A DNA stretch of 64,000 bases from PALSA-612 sp963776375 (GCA_963776375.1 CAVZMF010000005.1:62001-126000); one strand, 5' to 3'. Shown: positions 52,637 through 61,092, counted from the stretch's first letter. Numbers and translations are program-made. The notes: a model not told the origin generated them from the letters alone.

Positions 52637-53550
52637 TGGGCCGATTCGCGGTCATCGACGTGGGCACGAACTCGGTGAAGTTCCACATCGGCGAGCGCGG
52701 CCCCGACGGTGCCTGGCACACCGTCGCGGACCGCGCCGAGATCACCCGGCTGGGCGAGGGCCGCGAGGAGAACGGCGCGCTCCAGCCGGAGCCGATGCAG
52801 CGAACGGTCGAGGCGATCGCCGGCATGGTCGACGAGGCCAGGCAGGAAGGGGCCCGGGAAGTGGCCGCGGTGGGCACGGCCGCGCTGCGGGCCGCCACCA
52901 ACCGCGCCGAGTTCGTCGACGCGGTGCAGGCCCGGTGCGGTGTCACGGTCGAGGTGATCTCGGGCGAGGACGAGGCGCGCCTCGCGTACGTCGCCGCGAC
53001 CGCGGAGCTCGAACCTCCCGGACGGGTCGCTGGCCGTGTTCGACAGCGGCGGCGGAAGCTCGCAGTTCACGTTCGGGCAGGGGAGGCGCGTCGAGGAGCA
53101 GTACAGCGTGCCGATCGGCGCCGTCGCCCCGACCGAGGACTTCGGGCTGGACGACGTCGTCTCGGACGACGCGCTGGCCGGGGCGCGCGAGTCGATCGCG
53201 ACTGAGCTCGCGAGCCTGGACGGGCGACCGACGCCCGACGCGCTCGTCGGCATGGGCGGCTCGGTCACCAACCTCGCGGCGGTGAAGCACGAGCTCGCGA
53301 CGTACGACCCTGACGTCGTCCAGGGCACCGTGCTCGACCGGGGCGAGATCGACCGGCAGATCGATCTCTACCGCACGCGCACGGCCGACGAGCGGCGCGA
53401 GATCGTCGGCCTGCAACCCAAGCGCGCCGAGGTCATCCTCGCGCGGCGCATGCATCGCCCGCGACCGTTCTGGAGAAGCTCGGCCGCGAATCGCTCACCG
53501 TGAGCGACCGCGGCCTGCGACACGGCCTGCTCGTCGAGCGGTTCGGATAG
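52636..53550 (+). CDS. ppx: Ppx/GppA exopolyphosphatase, three frameshifts
   Basis: Actin-like ASKHA phosphatase that removes terminal phosphate from polyphosphate or (p)ppGpp; about 303 aa after correction, the short single-module form. Motifs: FAVIDVGTNSVKFHI (phosphate-1), catalytic Glu in SGEDEARLAY, FDSGGGSSQFTFG (phosphate-2) and GMGGSVTNLAAV. Three single extra bases are needed: near 53010-53019, 53443 and 53458-53460. After the last, the protein ends normally (VLEKLGRESLTVSDRGLRHG to RFG). GTG 52636 start. Flanked by two CYTH-type genes. Confidence 0.87.
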
Positions 53551-53570
53551 AGACGGAGAAAGGAGTCGGA

Positions 53571-54386
53571 ATGGCCACCAAGACCAAGAGGCTGACCGAG
53601 CTGTCGGGCCAGGAACTCGGCGCGCTGATCGACCTGATGAAGAGCTCGGACAGCATCGAGCTGAAGGTGACGCTGCCGACGAGCGAGCACCGGGCGACGA
53701 TCGACGCGCTCGCGCTCGACCCGCTCGACGCTCAGATCAGGCAGGTCTTCTTCTTCGACACACCCGATTTGCAGCTGTACAAGACCGGCGTCGCGGTGCG
53801 CGCCCGCCGTATCGCGGGGCGAAGCGGCGACTCGGTCGTGAAGCTGCGCCCGGTCGTGCCGGACGAGCTGCCGGAGGACATCCGCCGCTCGGCGAGCGTC
53901 AACGTCGAGGTCGACGCGATGCCGGGTGGATTCGTCTGCTCCGCCTCGATGAAAGGCAAGATCCCGAACGCCGACGTCCTCGAGGGTGTTCGCGGCGAAC
54001 GGCCCGTGAGCAAGGTGTTCTCGAAGGAGCAGCGCGCGTTCTACGCCGAGCACGCCCCCGAGGGGCTCAAGCTGAACGACCTGACCATGCTCGGGCCGGT
54101 CTTCGTGCTCAAGGAGACGATCGTGCCCCCCAAGTACGGGCGCAGGCTCGTCGCCGAGGTATGGCTGCTTCCGGACGGGACGCGGATCCTCGAGCTGTCG
54201 ACGAAGTGCCTTCCCGGCGAGGCGTTCCAGGTCGGGACGGAGACCAGGGCGTATCTCGAGGGCCTGGGCCTCGACCTGGCCGTCGATCCGCAGACGAAGA
54301 CGAAGGCCACGCTCGAGTACTTCGCCGGGAAGCTGGCGCCGGCCGAAAAGCCAGTCGAACAGCCCCCGGCTGCGACGCCTGGCTAG
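53571..54386 (+). CDS. CYTH-domain protein
   Basis: Triphosphate-tunnel protein of 271 aa. Starts with a CYTH motif SIELKVTLP (ExK), followed by FFDTPDLQLYKTGVAVRARR (basic strand pair), VVKLRPVVP and RRLVAEVWLLPDGTRILELS. Likely binds or hydrolyses inorganic polyphosphate or nucleoside triphosphates, in keeping with ppx just upstream. Good SD (AGAAAGGAG) before ATG. The C-terminal tail is Pro/Ala-rich. Confidence 0.88.
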   Translation: MATKTKRLTELSGQELGALIDLMKSSDSIELKVTLPTSEHRATIDALALDPLDAQIRQVFFFDTPDLQLYKTGVAVRARRIAGRSGDSVVKLRPVVPDELPEDIRRSASVNVEVDAMPGGFVCSASMKGKIPNADVLEGVRGERPVSKVFSKEQRAFYAEHAPEGLKLNDLTMLGPVFVLKETIVPPKYGRRLVAEVWLLPDGTRILELSTKCLPGEAFQVGTETRAYLEGLGLDLAVDPQTKTKATLEYFAGKLAPAEKPVEQPPAATPG

Positions 54387-54393
54387 CGGCTGT

Positions 54394-54410
54394 TAAGTTA
54401 GTAGCCACTA
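54394..54410 (+). promoter_or_regulatory. -10 element and TAGT-N4-ACTA operator before the efflux gene
   Basis: TAAGTT (54394-54399) can serve as -10 and is followed at once by the palindrome TAGTAGCCACTA (54399-54410), which abuts the GTG at 54411. The TetR gene downstream is the natural candidate to bind it. Confidence 0.4.
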
Positions 54411-55857
54411 GTGAAGGCCCGGGTACTCGACGTCGCGCTGGACCCGCAGAACCGCAAGTGGTGGACGCTGCTCGCGGTCTCGTTCGGGCTGTTCATGATC
54501 ATGCTCGACAACACGGTCGTGAACGTGGCCCTCCCGTCGATCGCGTCCTCGTACCACGTCACGCTGAGCGAGCTCGAGTGGGTCGTCGTCGGCTACGCCC
54601 TGTCCTTCGCGACCTTCATGCTGACGGGCGGCAAGCTGGCCGACCGCTACGGCCGGCGAAAGCTCTTCATCGTCGGCCTGATCATCTTCACCGGCGCCTC
54701 GCTCGCCTGCGGGCTCGCGCCGAACGTCGACTTCCTGATCGGCGCGCGCGTGATCCAGGGTGTCGGCGGCGCGATCATGAACCCTGCGACGCTGAGCATC
54801 ATCACGGCGACCTTCCCGCCCAGGCAGCGCGGCATGGCCATCGGCATCTGGGCGGGCGTCTCGGCGATGGCGCTCGCGATCGGCCCGCTCGTCGGCGGGA
54901 TCCTGACCGAGTACGTCCACTGGAGCTGGATCTTCTTCATCAACGTGCCTGTCGGGATCGTCGGCATCGCCGTCACCCGCTGGGCGGTAGACGAGAGCAG
55001 GGACACGTCCCAGGAGCAGCGGCTCGACCTGCCGGGTCTGCTCACGTCGGGCGCGGGCCTGTTCGCGCTCACCTACTCGCTGATCGAAGCCAACAACTAC
55101 GGCTGGACGTCGCCGCGCATCCTCGCGCTGTTCGTCTTCGCCGCGCTCATGCTCGGGCTTTTCGTTCTCCTCGAGCACCGGCAGCGGCTGCCGATGCTCG
55201 ACCTGTCGCTCTTCCGGAACACGACCTACACCGGCGCCAACGTCGCGATGCTGCTCGTGACGCTCGCGATGTTCGGGATCTTCTTCTACAACTCGATCTT
55301 CATCCAGCGGATCCTCGGGTACAGCCCGGTGCAGACGGGCGCGATCTTCCTGCCGATGACGGTGCTGATCATCCTGATCGCGCCGCAGGCGGGGCGGCTC
55401 ACCGACCAGCATCGGCGCGCGCTGGCTGATCGGGGCGGGGCTCAGCTGCGTGACGCTGTCGCTGATTCTCTTCGCCCAGCTCGACGCGGACTCGACCTTC
55501 TGGAACATCCTGCCCGGGCTCCTCGTCGGCGGCTTCGGGATGGCGCTGACGATGACCCCGACGACGGCGGCCGCGATGGGCTCGGTTCCCGTCGACAAGG
55601 CCGGTGTCGGCTCCGCCGTGCTGAACGCATTCCGCCAGGTCGGCGGCTCGCTCGGCATCGCCATCATGGGCGCCGTCGTCGCCAGCCAGATCGACGTCGG
55701 CGTCGCAAACCCGGCCTACCCGAGCCAGTTCGTCGACGGCTACCACCTCGGTCTCTACGTCGCGGCCGCGATCGCCTTCACCGGCGCTCTCGTGGCGATG
55801 GCGCTGGTGCGCAAGGTCCGCCACGTGGAGCCCGCCGAGGCCGCCGCGGCGGCGTGA
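54411..55857 (+). CDS. MFS transporter, DHA2 (EmrB/QacA) family, one frameshift
   Basis: Fourteen-TM efflux pump, about 481 aa after correction. Motif D1 FMIMLDNTVVNVALPSIA, motif A GGKLADRYGRRKLFIVGL, motif C-type AGVSAMALAIGPLVGGILT. One extra base near 55410 (after RLTDQ) breaks the frame; the rest (LFAQLDADSTFWNILPGLLV to EPAEAAAAA) is normal and ends at 55857, overlapping the TetR start (GTGA). Probably a drug or metabolite exporter controlled by that TetR protein. Confidence 0.88.
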
Positions 55858-56474
55858 CCGGGCTCCCCGTCGACGAGAGGCGGCCCCGTCTGCCGGCGGC
55901 CGAGCGCCGGGCGGCGATCGTGGAGGCCGCCCTCCAGGTCTTCGGTGAGCGGAGCTACGGCCGGGCGACGACCGCGGAGATCGCGCGCGCGGCCGGCGTC
56001 AGCGAGCCGATCCTCTACCGGCATTTCACGTCCAAGCGCGACCTGTACATCGCCTGCCTGGATGCGATGTCGGCGCGGCTGCGGGAGACGGCCGAGTCGA
56101 TCATCGCCGCCGAGCCCGACCCGCGCGAGTGGACGTTCGCGATTCCGCGCGCGCTCGACCGCCTGCGCAAGAGCGCGATCTACCCGAGCCAGATGTGGAT
56201 CCAGGCGCTGGGCGAGGCCGGGGAGGACGCCGAGCTGGCGAAGTACCTCCGCCGGCACATGCGCGCGTTGCACGACTTCGCGGCGGGCATCATCCGCCGC
56301 GCGCAGGAGGCGGGCGGCGTCGCCGCCGACCGCGACCCCGAGGCCGAGGCGTGGATCGGGATCGGCATCGGGCTCCTTCGCTCCGTGCAGGCACGCCTCG
56401 GCGGCGTGCTCACGGCCGACGACGTCGCGACCATCCAGCGCAGCCGCCGGCTGTCGCTGCTCCCGCCCGAGTGA
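55854..56474 (+). CDS. TetR/AcrR-family transcriptional regulator
   Basis: Repressor of 206 aa. The N-terminal TetR HTH is AAIVEAALQVFGERSYGRAT with IARAAGVSEPILYRHFTSK; the C-terminal helical ligand domain is AcrR-like. GTG 55854 overlaps the efflux gene stop, so pump and regulator are one transcript and autoregulated expression through the TAGTAGCCACTA site is plausible. Confidence 0.93.
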   Translation: MTGLPVDERRPRLPAAERRAAIVEAALQVFGERSYGRATTAEIARAAGVSEPILYRHFTSKRDLYIACLDAMSARLRETAESIIAAEPDPREWTFAIPRALDRLRKSAIYPSQMWIQALGEAGEDAELAKYLRRHMRALHDFAAGIIRRAQEAGGVAADRDPEAEAWIGIGIGLLRSVQARLGGVLTADDVATIQRSRRLSLLPPE

Positions 56475-56475
56475 G

Positions 56476-57423
56476 CTACGGGCGCCGGTAGGCGATCCGC
56501 ACGTCGTCCTCGTGCCGCTCGGCGCGGCCTTCGCGGACGAGGCGTTCGAGGTGCGAGGCCGTCTCGGTGACGGCGAAGCGCCGACCGGCCGGCGGAAGCT
56601 CGGGATCGAAGAGGGAGAAGGACAGCTCGTAGGCCGTGCGGGGCTCGTCCTCCAGCGCCGACGCGAGCCGGTCGAGCCGCTCGCGGTGGTGGGTGATCAG
56701 CTCGGCGGCGCGGCCGAGCGGATCGTCGATCGGATCGCCGTGCCCCGGGAGCGCGATGCGCGCCGCCTGCTCCGTGAGGCCTTCGAGTGCGCCCAGGTAG
56801 TCGCCGAGCGGATCGGGGCTGCTGTCCGGCCAGAGGCCGATCGCGGGCGAGATGCGCGGCAGCAGGTGGTCGCCGGCAACGAGCACCCCGTCCTTCAGCA
56901 GCATCAGCTGGCCGTCCGCGTGCCCGGGAGCGGCGACCAGCTCCCAGCCGTCGATCCTGTCCCCGGCCTCGACCAGGATGGGGTCGGGCTCGTAGCGTGT
57001 CATCTGCTGGTACATCTCGCCGAAGGTGCGCATCTCCTCCTCCTCGGCGGCCGGCACGCCGTTGGCCCGCAGCCACGCCCAGGTGACGTCCTGCCGCGCC
57101 GAGGTGTGCCACGTCCGCTCGCACTGCTCGTAGTCGAGCGTGCCCTGGTGGACGGGTGCGCCGGTCAGTGCCGCGACGTCCGCGGCCGCGCCGACGTGGT
57201 CGGGGTGGAAATGCGTGACGAAGATGCGCGCGACGGCGCCGTCGAGCCCGTCGAGGATCCCCGCCCAGCGCTCGCGCGCGTCGGGTAAGCCCAGGCCGGT
57301 GTCCACCACCGTCCAGCCGTCCGTGCCGGGTAGCAGGTACGAGTGGACGTGGCCCGGACGGGCCGGCATCGGCAGGGTCGCGCGCAGCACGCCTCCCTCG
57401 AGCGGCTCGAGCGGCGTCGTCAC
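56476..57423 (-). CDS. MBL-fold metallohydrolase
   Basis: Metallo-beta-lactamase-fold hydrolase of 315 aa. Motifs: VVDTGLG, metal-binding THFHPDHVGAA (HxHxDH), His in AAPGHADGQLML, Asp in VLVAGDHLLP, and the C-terminal ALPGHGDPI. A C-terminal winged-helix-like region (TASHLERLVREGRAERH) places it in the LACTB2/'MBL + WH' group. GTG 57423 overlaps the leuA stop. Substrate unknown; an RNA or small-thioester hydrolase are both possible. Being fourth in a leu operon is unusual. Confidence 0.88.
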   Translation of the reverse strand: MTTPLEPLEGGVLRATLPMPARPGHVHSYLLPGTDGWTVVDTGLGLPDARERWAGILDGLDGAVARIFVTHFHPDHVGAAADVAALTGAPVHQGTLDYEQCERTWHTSARQDVTWAWLRANGVPAAEEEEMRTFGEMYQQMTRYEPDPILVEAGDRIDGWELVAAPGHADGQLMLLKDGVLVAGDHLLPRISPAIGLWPDSSPDPLGDYLGALEGLTEQAARIALPGHGDPIDDPLGRAAELITHHRERLDRLASALEDEPRTAYELSFSLFDPELPPAGRRFAVTETASHLERLVREGRAERHEDDVRIAYRRP

Positions 57424-58571
57424 GAGAAGGCGGCCTCCTTCTCGAACACGTCGTGCAGCGTCACGGCCGGCCGGGAGTCCGCCAGCTCCTTGAAGCGGGC
57501 GAAGGCCTTGTTGAGCGCCTCGCGGTCGAGCGTGATGCCCGCGTCGGCGCAGGCGCGGGCGAAGGCGTGGCGGCCGGAGTGCTTTCCCAGCGGCAGCGTC
57601 ATCGTCAGTCCGAGCTCCTCGGGATCCATGATCTGGTAGGTCGCGACGTCCTTCAGGACGCCATCCTGGTGGATTCCGGCCTCGTGTGCGAACGCATTGG
57701 CGCCGATGACGGCCTTGCAACGCTGGACGGAGTAGCCCGTGAGCCGGGAGACGAGCGCCGAGGCGCGTCCGATCTCGCCGACGACGACGCGGGTCTCGGC
57801 CGCGAACGCCGATGCGCGCACGCGCAGCGCCATCACGATCTCCTCGAGCGCCGCGTTGCCCGCCCGCTCGCCGATGCCGTTGACGGTGCACTCGACCTGG
57901 CCCGCGCCCGCCTCGACGCCCGCCAGCGAGTTCGCGACCGCGAGGCCGAGGTCGTCGTGGCAGTGGACCGAGACCTGAACGCGGTCGAGCTCGGGGCACA
58001 GCCCTCGCAGCTCGCGCAGGAACTCGCCGTGCTCGGTCGGCAGCGAGTAGCCGACGGTGTCGGGCAGGTTGATCGTGGTCGCCCCCGCGCGGATCGCCTC
58101 ACGGCAGACCCTGGCCAGGAAGGCCGGGTCGGAACGGGTCGCGTCCTCCGCCGAGAACTGCACCTCGTCGGCGCGTCCGGCCGCGTAAGCGACCGACCAC
58201 TGCACCTGCTCGACGACCTCCTCCGGATCCAGCCCGAGCTTGCGCTCCATGTGCAGCGCGCTCGTCGCGATGAAGACGTGGATCCGCGAACGGTTGGCCT
58301 CGGATACGGCCTCGACGGCCGCGTCGACGTCCTCCTTGCGCGTCCTTGCCAGCGCGGCCACGGTCGGGGTCTCGACCGCCCGCGCGACCTCGCGGACGCC
58401 CTCGAAGTCCCCCGGCGACGACGCCGGGAAGCCGGCCTCGATGACGTCGACGCCCAGGCGCTCGAGCTGCTCGGCGATCTCGGCCTTTTGCCGGGGCTGC
58501 AGGGCGATGCCGGGAGACTGCTCACCGTCCCGCAGGGTCGTGTCGAAGATGGTGATCCTGCGTCGTTGCAC
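57420..58571 (-). CDS. leuA: 2-isopropylmalate synthase, short form lacking the leucine-regulatory domain
   Basis: Condenses acetyl-CoA and 2-oxoisovalerate in leucine synthesis; 383 aa against about 510-520 for standard LeuA. The DRE-TIM catalytic domain is complete: FDTTLRDGEQSPGI, EAGFPASSPGDFE, HCHDDLGLAVANSLAGVEAG, NGIGERAGNAALEE, HEAGIHQDG. The protein stops shortly after LGKHSGRHAF and a subdomain helix, so the C-terminal LeuA allosteric domain is missing and leucine feedback is not expected. GTG start at 58571 with SD AAGGAGGAG. Homocitrate- or citramalate-synthase function is an alternative, but leuB adjacency favours LeuA. Confidence 0.87.
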   Translation of the reverse strand: MQRRRITIFDTTLRDGEQSPGIALQPRQKAEIAEQLERLGVDVIEAGFPASSPGDFEGVREVARAVETPTVAALARTRKEDVDAAVEAVSEANRSRIHVFIATSALHMERKLGLDPEEVVEQVQWSVAYAAGRADEVQFSAEDATRSDPAFLARVCREAIRAGATTINLPDTVGYSLPTEHGEFLRELRGLCPELDRVQVSVHCHDDLGLAVANSLAGVEAGAGQVECTVNGIGERAGNAALEEIVMALRVRASAFAAETRVVVGEIGRASALVSRLTGYSVQRCKAVIGANAFAHEAGIHQDGVLKDVATYQIMDPEELGLTMTLPLGKHSGRHAFARACADAGITLDREALNKAFARFKELADSRPAVTLHDVFEKEAAFS

Positions 58572-58593
58572 GTCGCTCCTCCTTGCCGGTCAG

Positions 58594-58681
58594 GCGGTAC
58601 GCGGACATACCGCTCCTGTGGTTCGGTCGGTGTGTGCGGCCGCGAGAGCCGCGTGAGCGACGTGTTCCCCCTCAGCGGGGG
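58594..58681 (-). promoter_or_regulatory. Candidate attenuator hairpins upstream of leuA
   Basis: On the transcribed strand a GC hairpin (five C, TCAGC-complement loop, five G; 58667-58681) contains the stop codon of the small ORF. A second hairpin (GCGGTA/TACCGC, 58594-58613) lies just before the leuA ribosome-binding site. The arrangement suits translation-coupled attenuation. Confidence 0.4.
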
Positions 58682-58767
58682 AGGATCAGGAGAAGCGAGA
58701 GGCCGGACAGCGCCACCGCGAGCACCCAGACGGGTACGGACTTGCGGGCTGCGGCGCGGGCCTTCAT
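58672..58767 (-). CDS. Putative leucine leader peptide (31 aa)
   Basis: ORF from ATG 58767 to TGA 58672-58674 with seven Leu codons, six of them in the last half (LSGLSLLLILPR), plus four Val and one Ile. A TTGACA at 58806-58801 with a weak -10 about 18 bp later predicts a transcript beginning near 58770, so the peptide would be read almost leaderless, which fits the absence of an SD. Position directly before leuA suggests a branched-chain amino-acid attenuator. It could instead be a small single-TM protein (basic N-terminus then hydrophobic). Confidence 0.5.
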   Translation of the reverse strand: MKARAAARKSVPVWVLAVALSGLSLLLILPR

Positions 58768-58776
58768 CGAACAACC

Positions 58777-58806
58777 AGTGTGCGTGAGCCGCTATGCGCT
58801 TGTCAA
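58777..58806 (-). promoter_or_regulatory. Putative leuA promoter overlapping the end of leuB
   Basis: TTGACA (58806-58801) overlaps the leuB stop codon; CACACT (58782-58777) is a weak -10 at 18-bp spacing. It would give leuA and the MBL gene their own leader transcript. Confidence 0.4.
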
Positions 58807-59789
58807 ATGTGAACCGCCAGCGCAGACAGCACCGCGTCCCCGAGCTCCTCGGTCGAGGCCGTCCCGCCGAGGTCGGGCGGCGGCGCCTCCTCGAGCGTCC
58901 GCTCGACCGCGGCGACGAGCGCGGCCGCCTCGCGCGGGCGGTCCAGCCCGTGCTCGAGGAGGAGGGCGACCGAGAGGAGCATCCCGGCTGGATTGGCGAT
59001 TCCCCGTCCGGCGATGTCGGGCGCGGACCCGTGCACGGGCTCGAACAGGCCGGGCCCCGCGTCGGAGAGGCTCGCCGACGGGGCGAGCCCGAGGCCGCCG
59101 GTGACCGCCGCTGCGAGGTCGGAGAGGATGTCGCCGAACATGTTCTCGGTCACGATCACGTCGAACTGCCCGGGTGCGGCGGCGAGCTGCATCGCCGCGT
59201 TGTCGACGAGCATGTCCTCCACGGCCACATCCGGATAGCCCGGCGCAAGCTCGCGCACCACCCGGCGCCAGAGGCGCGACGTCTCCAGCACGTTCGCCTT
59301 GTCGACGGACGTGAGCCGCCCGCTGCGCGACCCGGCCAGCTCGAACCCGCGGCGCGCGATCCTCTCGATCTGCTCCGGGCTGTACTCGCAGGTGTCGAAG
59401 GCCGTGCCGTCGTCGCGGACGCCGCGTGCGCCGTAGTAGAGGCCGCCGACGAGCTCGCGCACGATCAGCAGGTCGATCCCGTCCGCACGGGACGGGCGCA
59501 GGTTCGCGTAGACGCCGAGCTCCGCCCGCAGGCGGAGGAGCCCCTGCTCGGGGCGGACGTCGGCCGCGTCGAACTCCGGGTCCCCGATCGGGCCCTTGAG
59601 CACCGCGTCGGCGGCCAGGCAGGCGGCGAGCGTGTCGTCCGGGAGCGGCGTGCCCGTCTCGCGAATCGCGTGCGCACCGAAGAGGTGCTCCTCGGTCTCG
59701 ACGTCGGGTGCGAGTTCACCCAGCGCCCGCAGGGCCTGCGCCGTGATCTCCGGCCCGATGCCGTCTCCCGGGAGGACAACCACCTTCAT
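58803..59789 (-). CDS. leuB: 3-isopropylmalate dehydrogenase
   Basis: Oxidatively decarboxylates 3-isopropylmalate; 328 aa. Motifs: VVVLPGDGIGPEITAQALRA, GDPEFDAADVRPEQGLLRLR, NLRPSRADGIDLLIVREL with the LeuB-type VRELVGGLYYG, SVDKANVLE (catalytic Lys), NMFGDILSDLAAAVTG and EPVHGSAPDIAGRGIANP. ATG 59789 overlaps the aminotransferase stop. Same family as the tartrate/malate enzyme at 33520 but with the LeuB-specific loop. Confidence 0.94.
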   Translation of the reverse strand: MKVVVLPGDGIGPEITAQALRALGELAPDVETEEHLFGAHAIRETGTPLPDDTLAACLAADAVLKGPIGDPEFDAADVRPEQGLLRLRAELGVYANLRPSRADGIDLLIVRELVGGLYYGARGVRDDGTAFDTCEYSPEQIERIARRGFELAGSRSGRLTSVDKANVLETSRLWRRVVRELAPGYPDVAVEDMLVDNAAMQLAAAPGQFDVIVTENMFGDILSDLAAAVTGGLGLAPSASLSDAGPGLFEPVHGSAPDIAGRGIANPAGMLLSVALLLEHGLDRPREAAALVAAVERTLEEAPPPDLGGTASTEELGDAVLSALAVHI

Positions 59790-60856
59790 CCGACCACGCT
59801 CCTGATTCCGCGGACGGCCTGGGCGATCCGCTGCTCGTTTTCGACGAGGGCGAAGCGTACGTGTCCCTCGCCGGCCGGGCCGAAGCCTGCGCCCGGGCTG
59901 ACCGCCACCTTCGCCTCCCGCAGGAGGCGAAGCGCGAACGCCTGCGAGCCCTCGCCGCGGAGCCGCTCCGGGATCGGCGCCCACACGAACATCGTCCCCT
60001 GCGGCGGCTCGACGGACCAGCCGGCGCGCTCGAGCCCGCGGCAGAGCGTGTCGCGGCGCGAGCGGTAGACCTCGCAGACCTCGCGCGGGTAGTCAGCCGC
60101 CTCGTTCATAGCCACGATCGCGGCGATCTGGATCGGCTGGAAGGTGCCGTAGTCGAGGTACGACTTCAGCCGCGCCAGGCCGGTGAGGATGTCGGCGTTC
60201 CCGACGGCGAAGCCGACTCGCCAGCCGGCCATCGAGAAGCCCTTCGTCAGCGAGTAGAGCTCGATCGCGACTTCGCGGGCGCCGTCGGCCTGCAGGATCG
60301 ACGGCGGCTCGTGGCCGTCGTACGCGAGGTCGGCGTACGCGAAGTCGTGGACGACGAGGAGCTCGTGCGCGCGGGCGAAGTCGACGATCCGCTGCATCAG
60401 CTCCGGCGTCGCGACCGCGCCGGTCGGGTTGTGCGGGAAGGAGGCGACCACCGTTCGGGCGCGGCCCTCGGCGCGCCGGTGCGCGTCCTCGAGCGCCGCG
60501 CCGATGTCGCCGTCGAGCCTGTAGCCCTCGACGTCCGCCCCGGAGAGCACCGGGGCGAAGCGGTGGATCGGGTAGCTGGGGTCGGGGACGAGTGCGACGT
60601 CGCCGGGCTCGACCAGCAGCCACATGAGGTGCGTGAGGCCTTCCTTGGCGCCGATCGTCGTGATCGCCTCGCGGTCAGGGTCGAGCTCGACGCCGAAGCG
60701 GCGGCGGTAGAGGTCGCACACGGCGCGACGGAGATTCGGGATGCCCTTGCTCGCCGAGTAGCGGTGGTTGCGGGGATCCTGCGCCGCCTCTGCCAGCTTC
60801 GCGACGGCCACGTCCGGCGAGGGCACGTCCGGATTGCCGAAGCCGAGGTCGATCAC
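59786..60856 (-). CDS. Class I/II PLP aminotransferase
   Basis: Fold-type I aminotransferase of 356 aa or more. Visible: FPHNPTGAVATPE, VVHDFAYADLAYDG (PLP Asp/Tyr region), the Schiff-base Lys in SLTKGFSMAGWRVGF, and a C-terminal Arg in GHVRFALVENE. It resembles AlaC/YfdZ or LL-DAP-aminotransferase-like enzymes. GTG 60856 is the first usable start, but coding-like sequence continues in frame upstream to about 60980 (LPPYAFAEVDRLKLELRRAG, the normal N-terminal arm) without any ATG, GTG or TTG, so the true start is unresolved. Possibly the final branched-chain or alanine transaminase of the leu operon. Confidence 0.87.
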   Translation of the reverse strand: MIDLGFGNPDVPSPDVAVAKLAEAAQDPRNHRYSASKGIPNLRRAVCDLYRRRFGVELDPDREAITTIGAKEGLTHLMWLLVEPGDVALVPDPSYPIHRFAPVLSGADVEGYRLDGDIGAALEDAHRRAEGRARTVVASFPHNPTGAVATPELMQRIVDFARAHELLVVHDFAYADLAYDGHEPPSILQADGAREVAIELYSLTKGFSMAGWRVGFAVGNADILTGLARLKSYLDYGTFQPIQIAAIVAMNEAADYPREVCEVYRSRRDTLCRGLERAGWSVEPPQGTMFVWAPIPERLRGEGSQAFALRLLREAKVAVSPGAGFGPAGEGHVRFALVENEQRIAQAVRGIRSVVG

Positions 60857-61004
60857 GTCCTCGCCGGCGCGGCGCAGCTCGAGCTTGAGGCGATCGACCT
60901 CGGCGAACGCGTACGGGGGCAGCGCGTCGACCCGGCGGAGCCGGATCTCGGACGACCGCTCTAGCGGGGCGCCGGGCGCACGGATGCCAGCTTACCGCCC
61001 CCGG

Positions 61005-61092
61005 CCTCAGAGACTGCCTCTGAGGGCCCTCTGCCTCTGAGGCTCCTCTGAGCCAAGCTCCTCTGAGACTCCTCTGAGACTGTCTCTGAGAC
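61005..61092. repeat. Array of CTCTGAG heptamers with a perfect hairpin
   Basis: Six direct copies of CTCTGAG begin at 61018, 61035, 61046, 61061, 61072 and 61084, and one inverted copy (CTCAGAG) lies at 61006. The inverted copy and first direct copy make an 8-bp stem CCTCAGAG/CTCTGAGG with a 5-nt loop. Several spacings are 11-12 bp, about one helical turn. It lies between cobA and the aminotransferase gene, both transcribed leftwards. Confidence 0.7.

Noticed and set aside
61005..61092. CRISPR array reading of the CTCTGAG heptamers
   Set aside because: Repeats are far too short, spacing irregular and tiny, and no cas genes are in the window.
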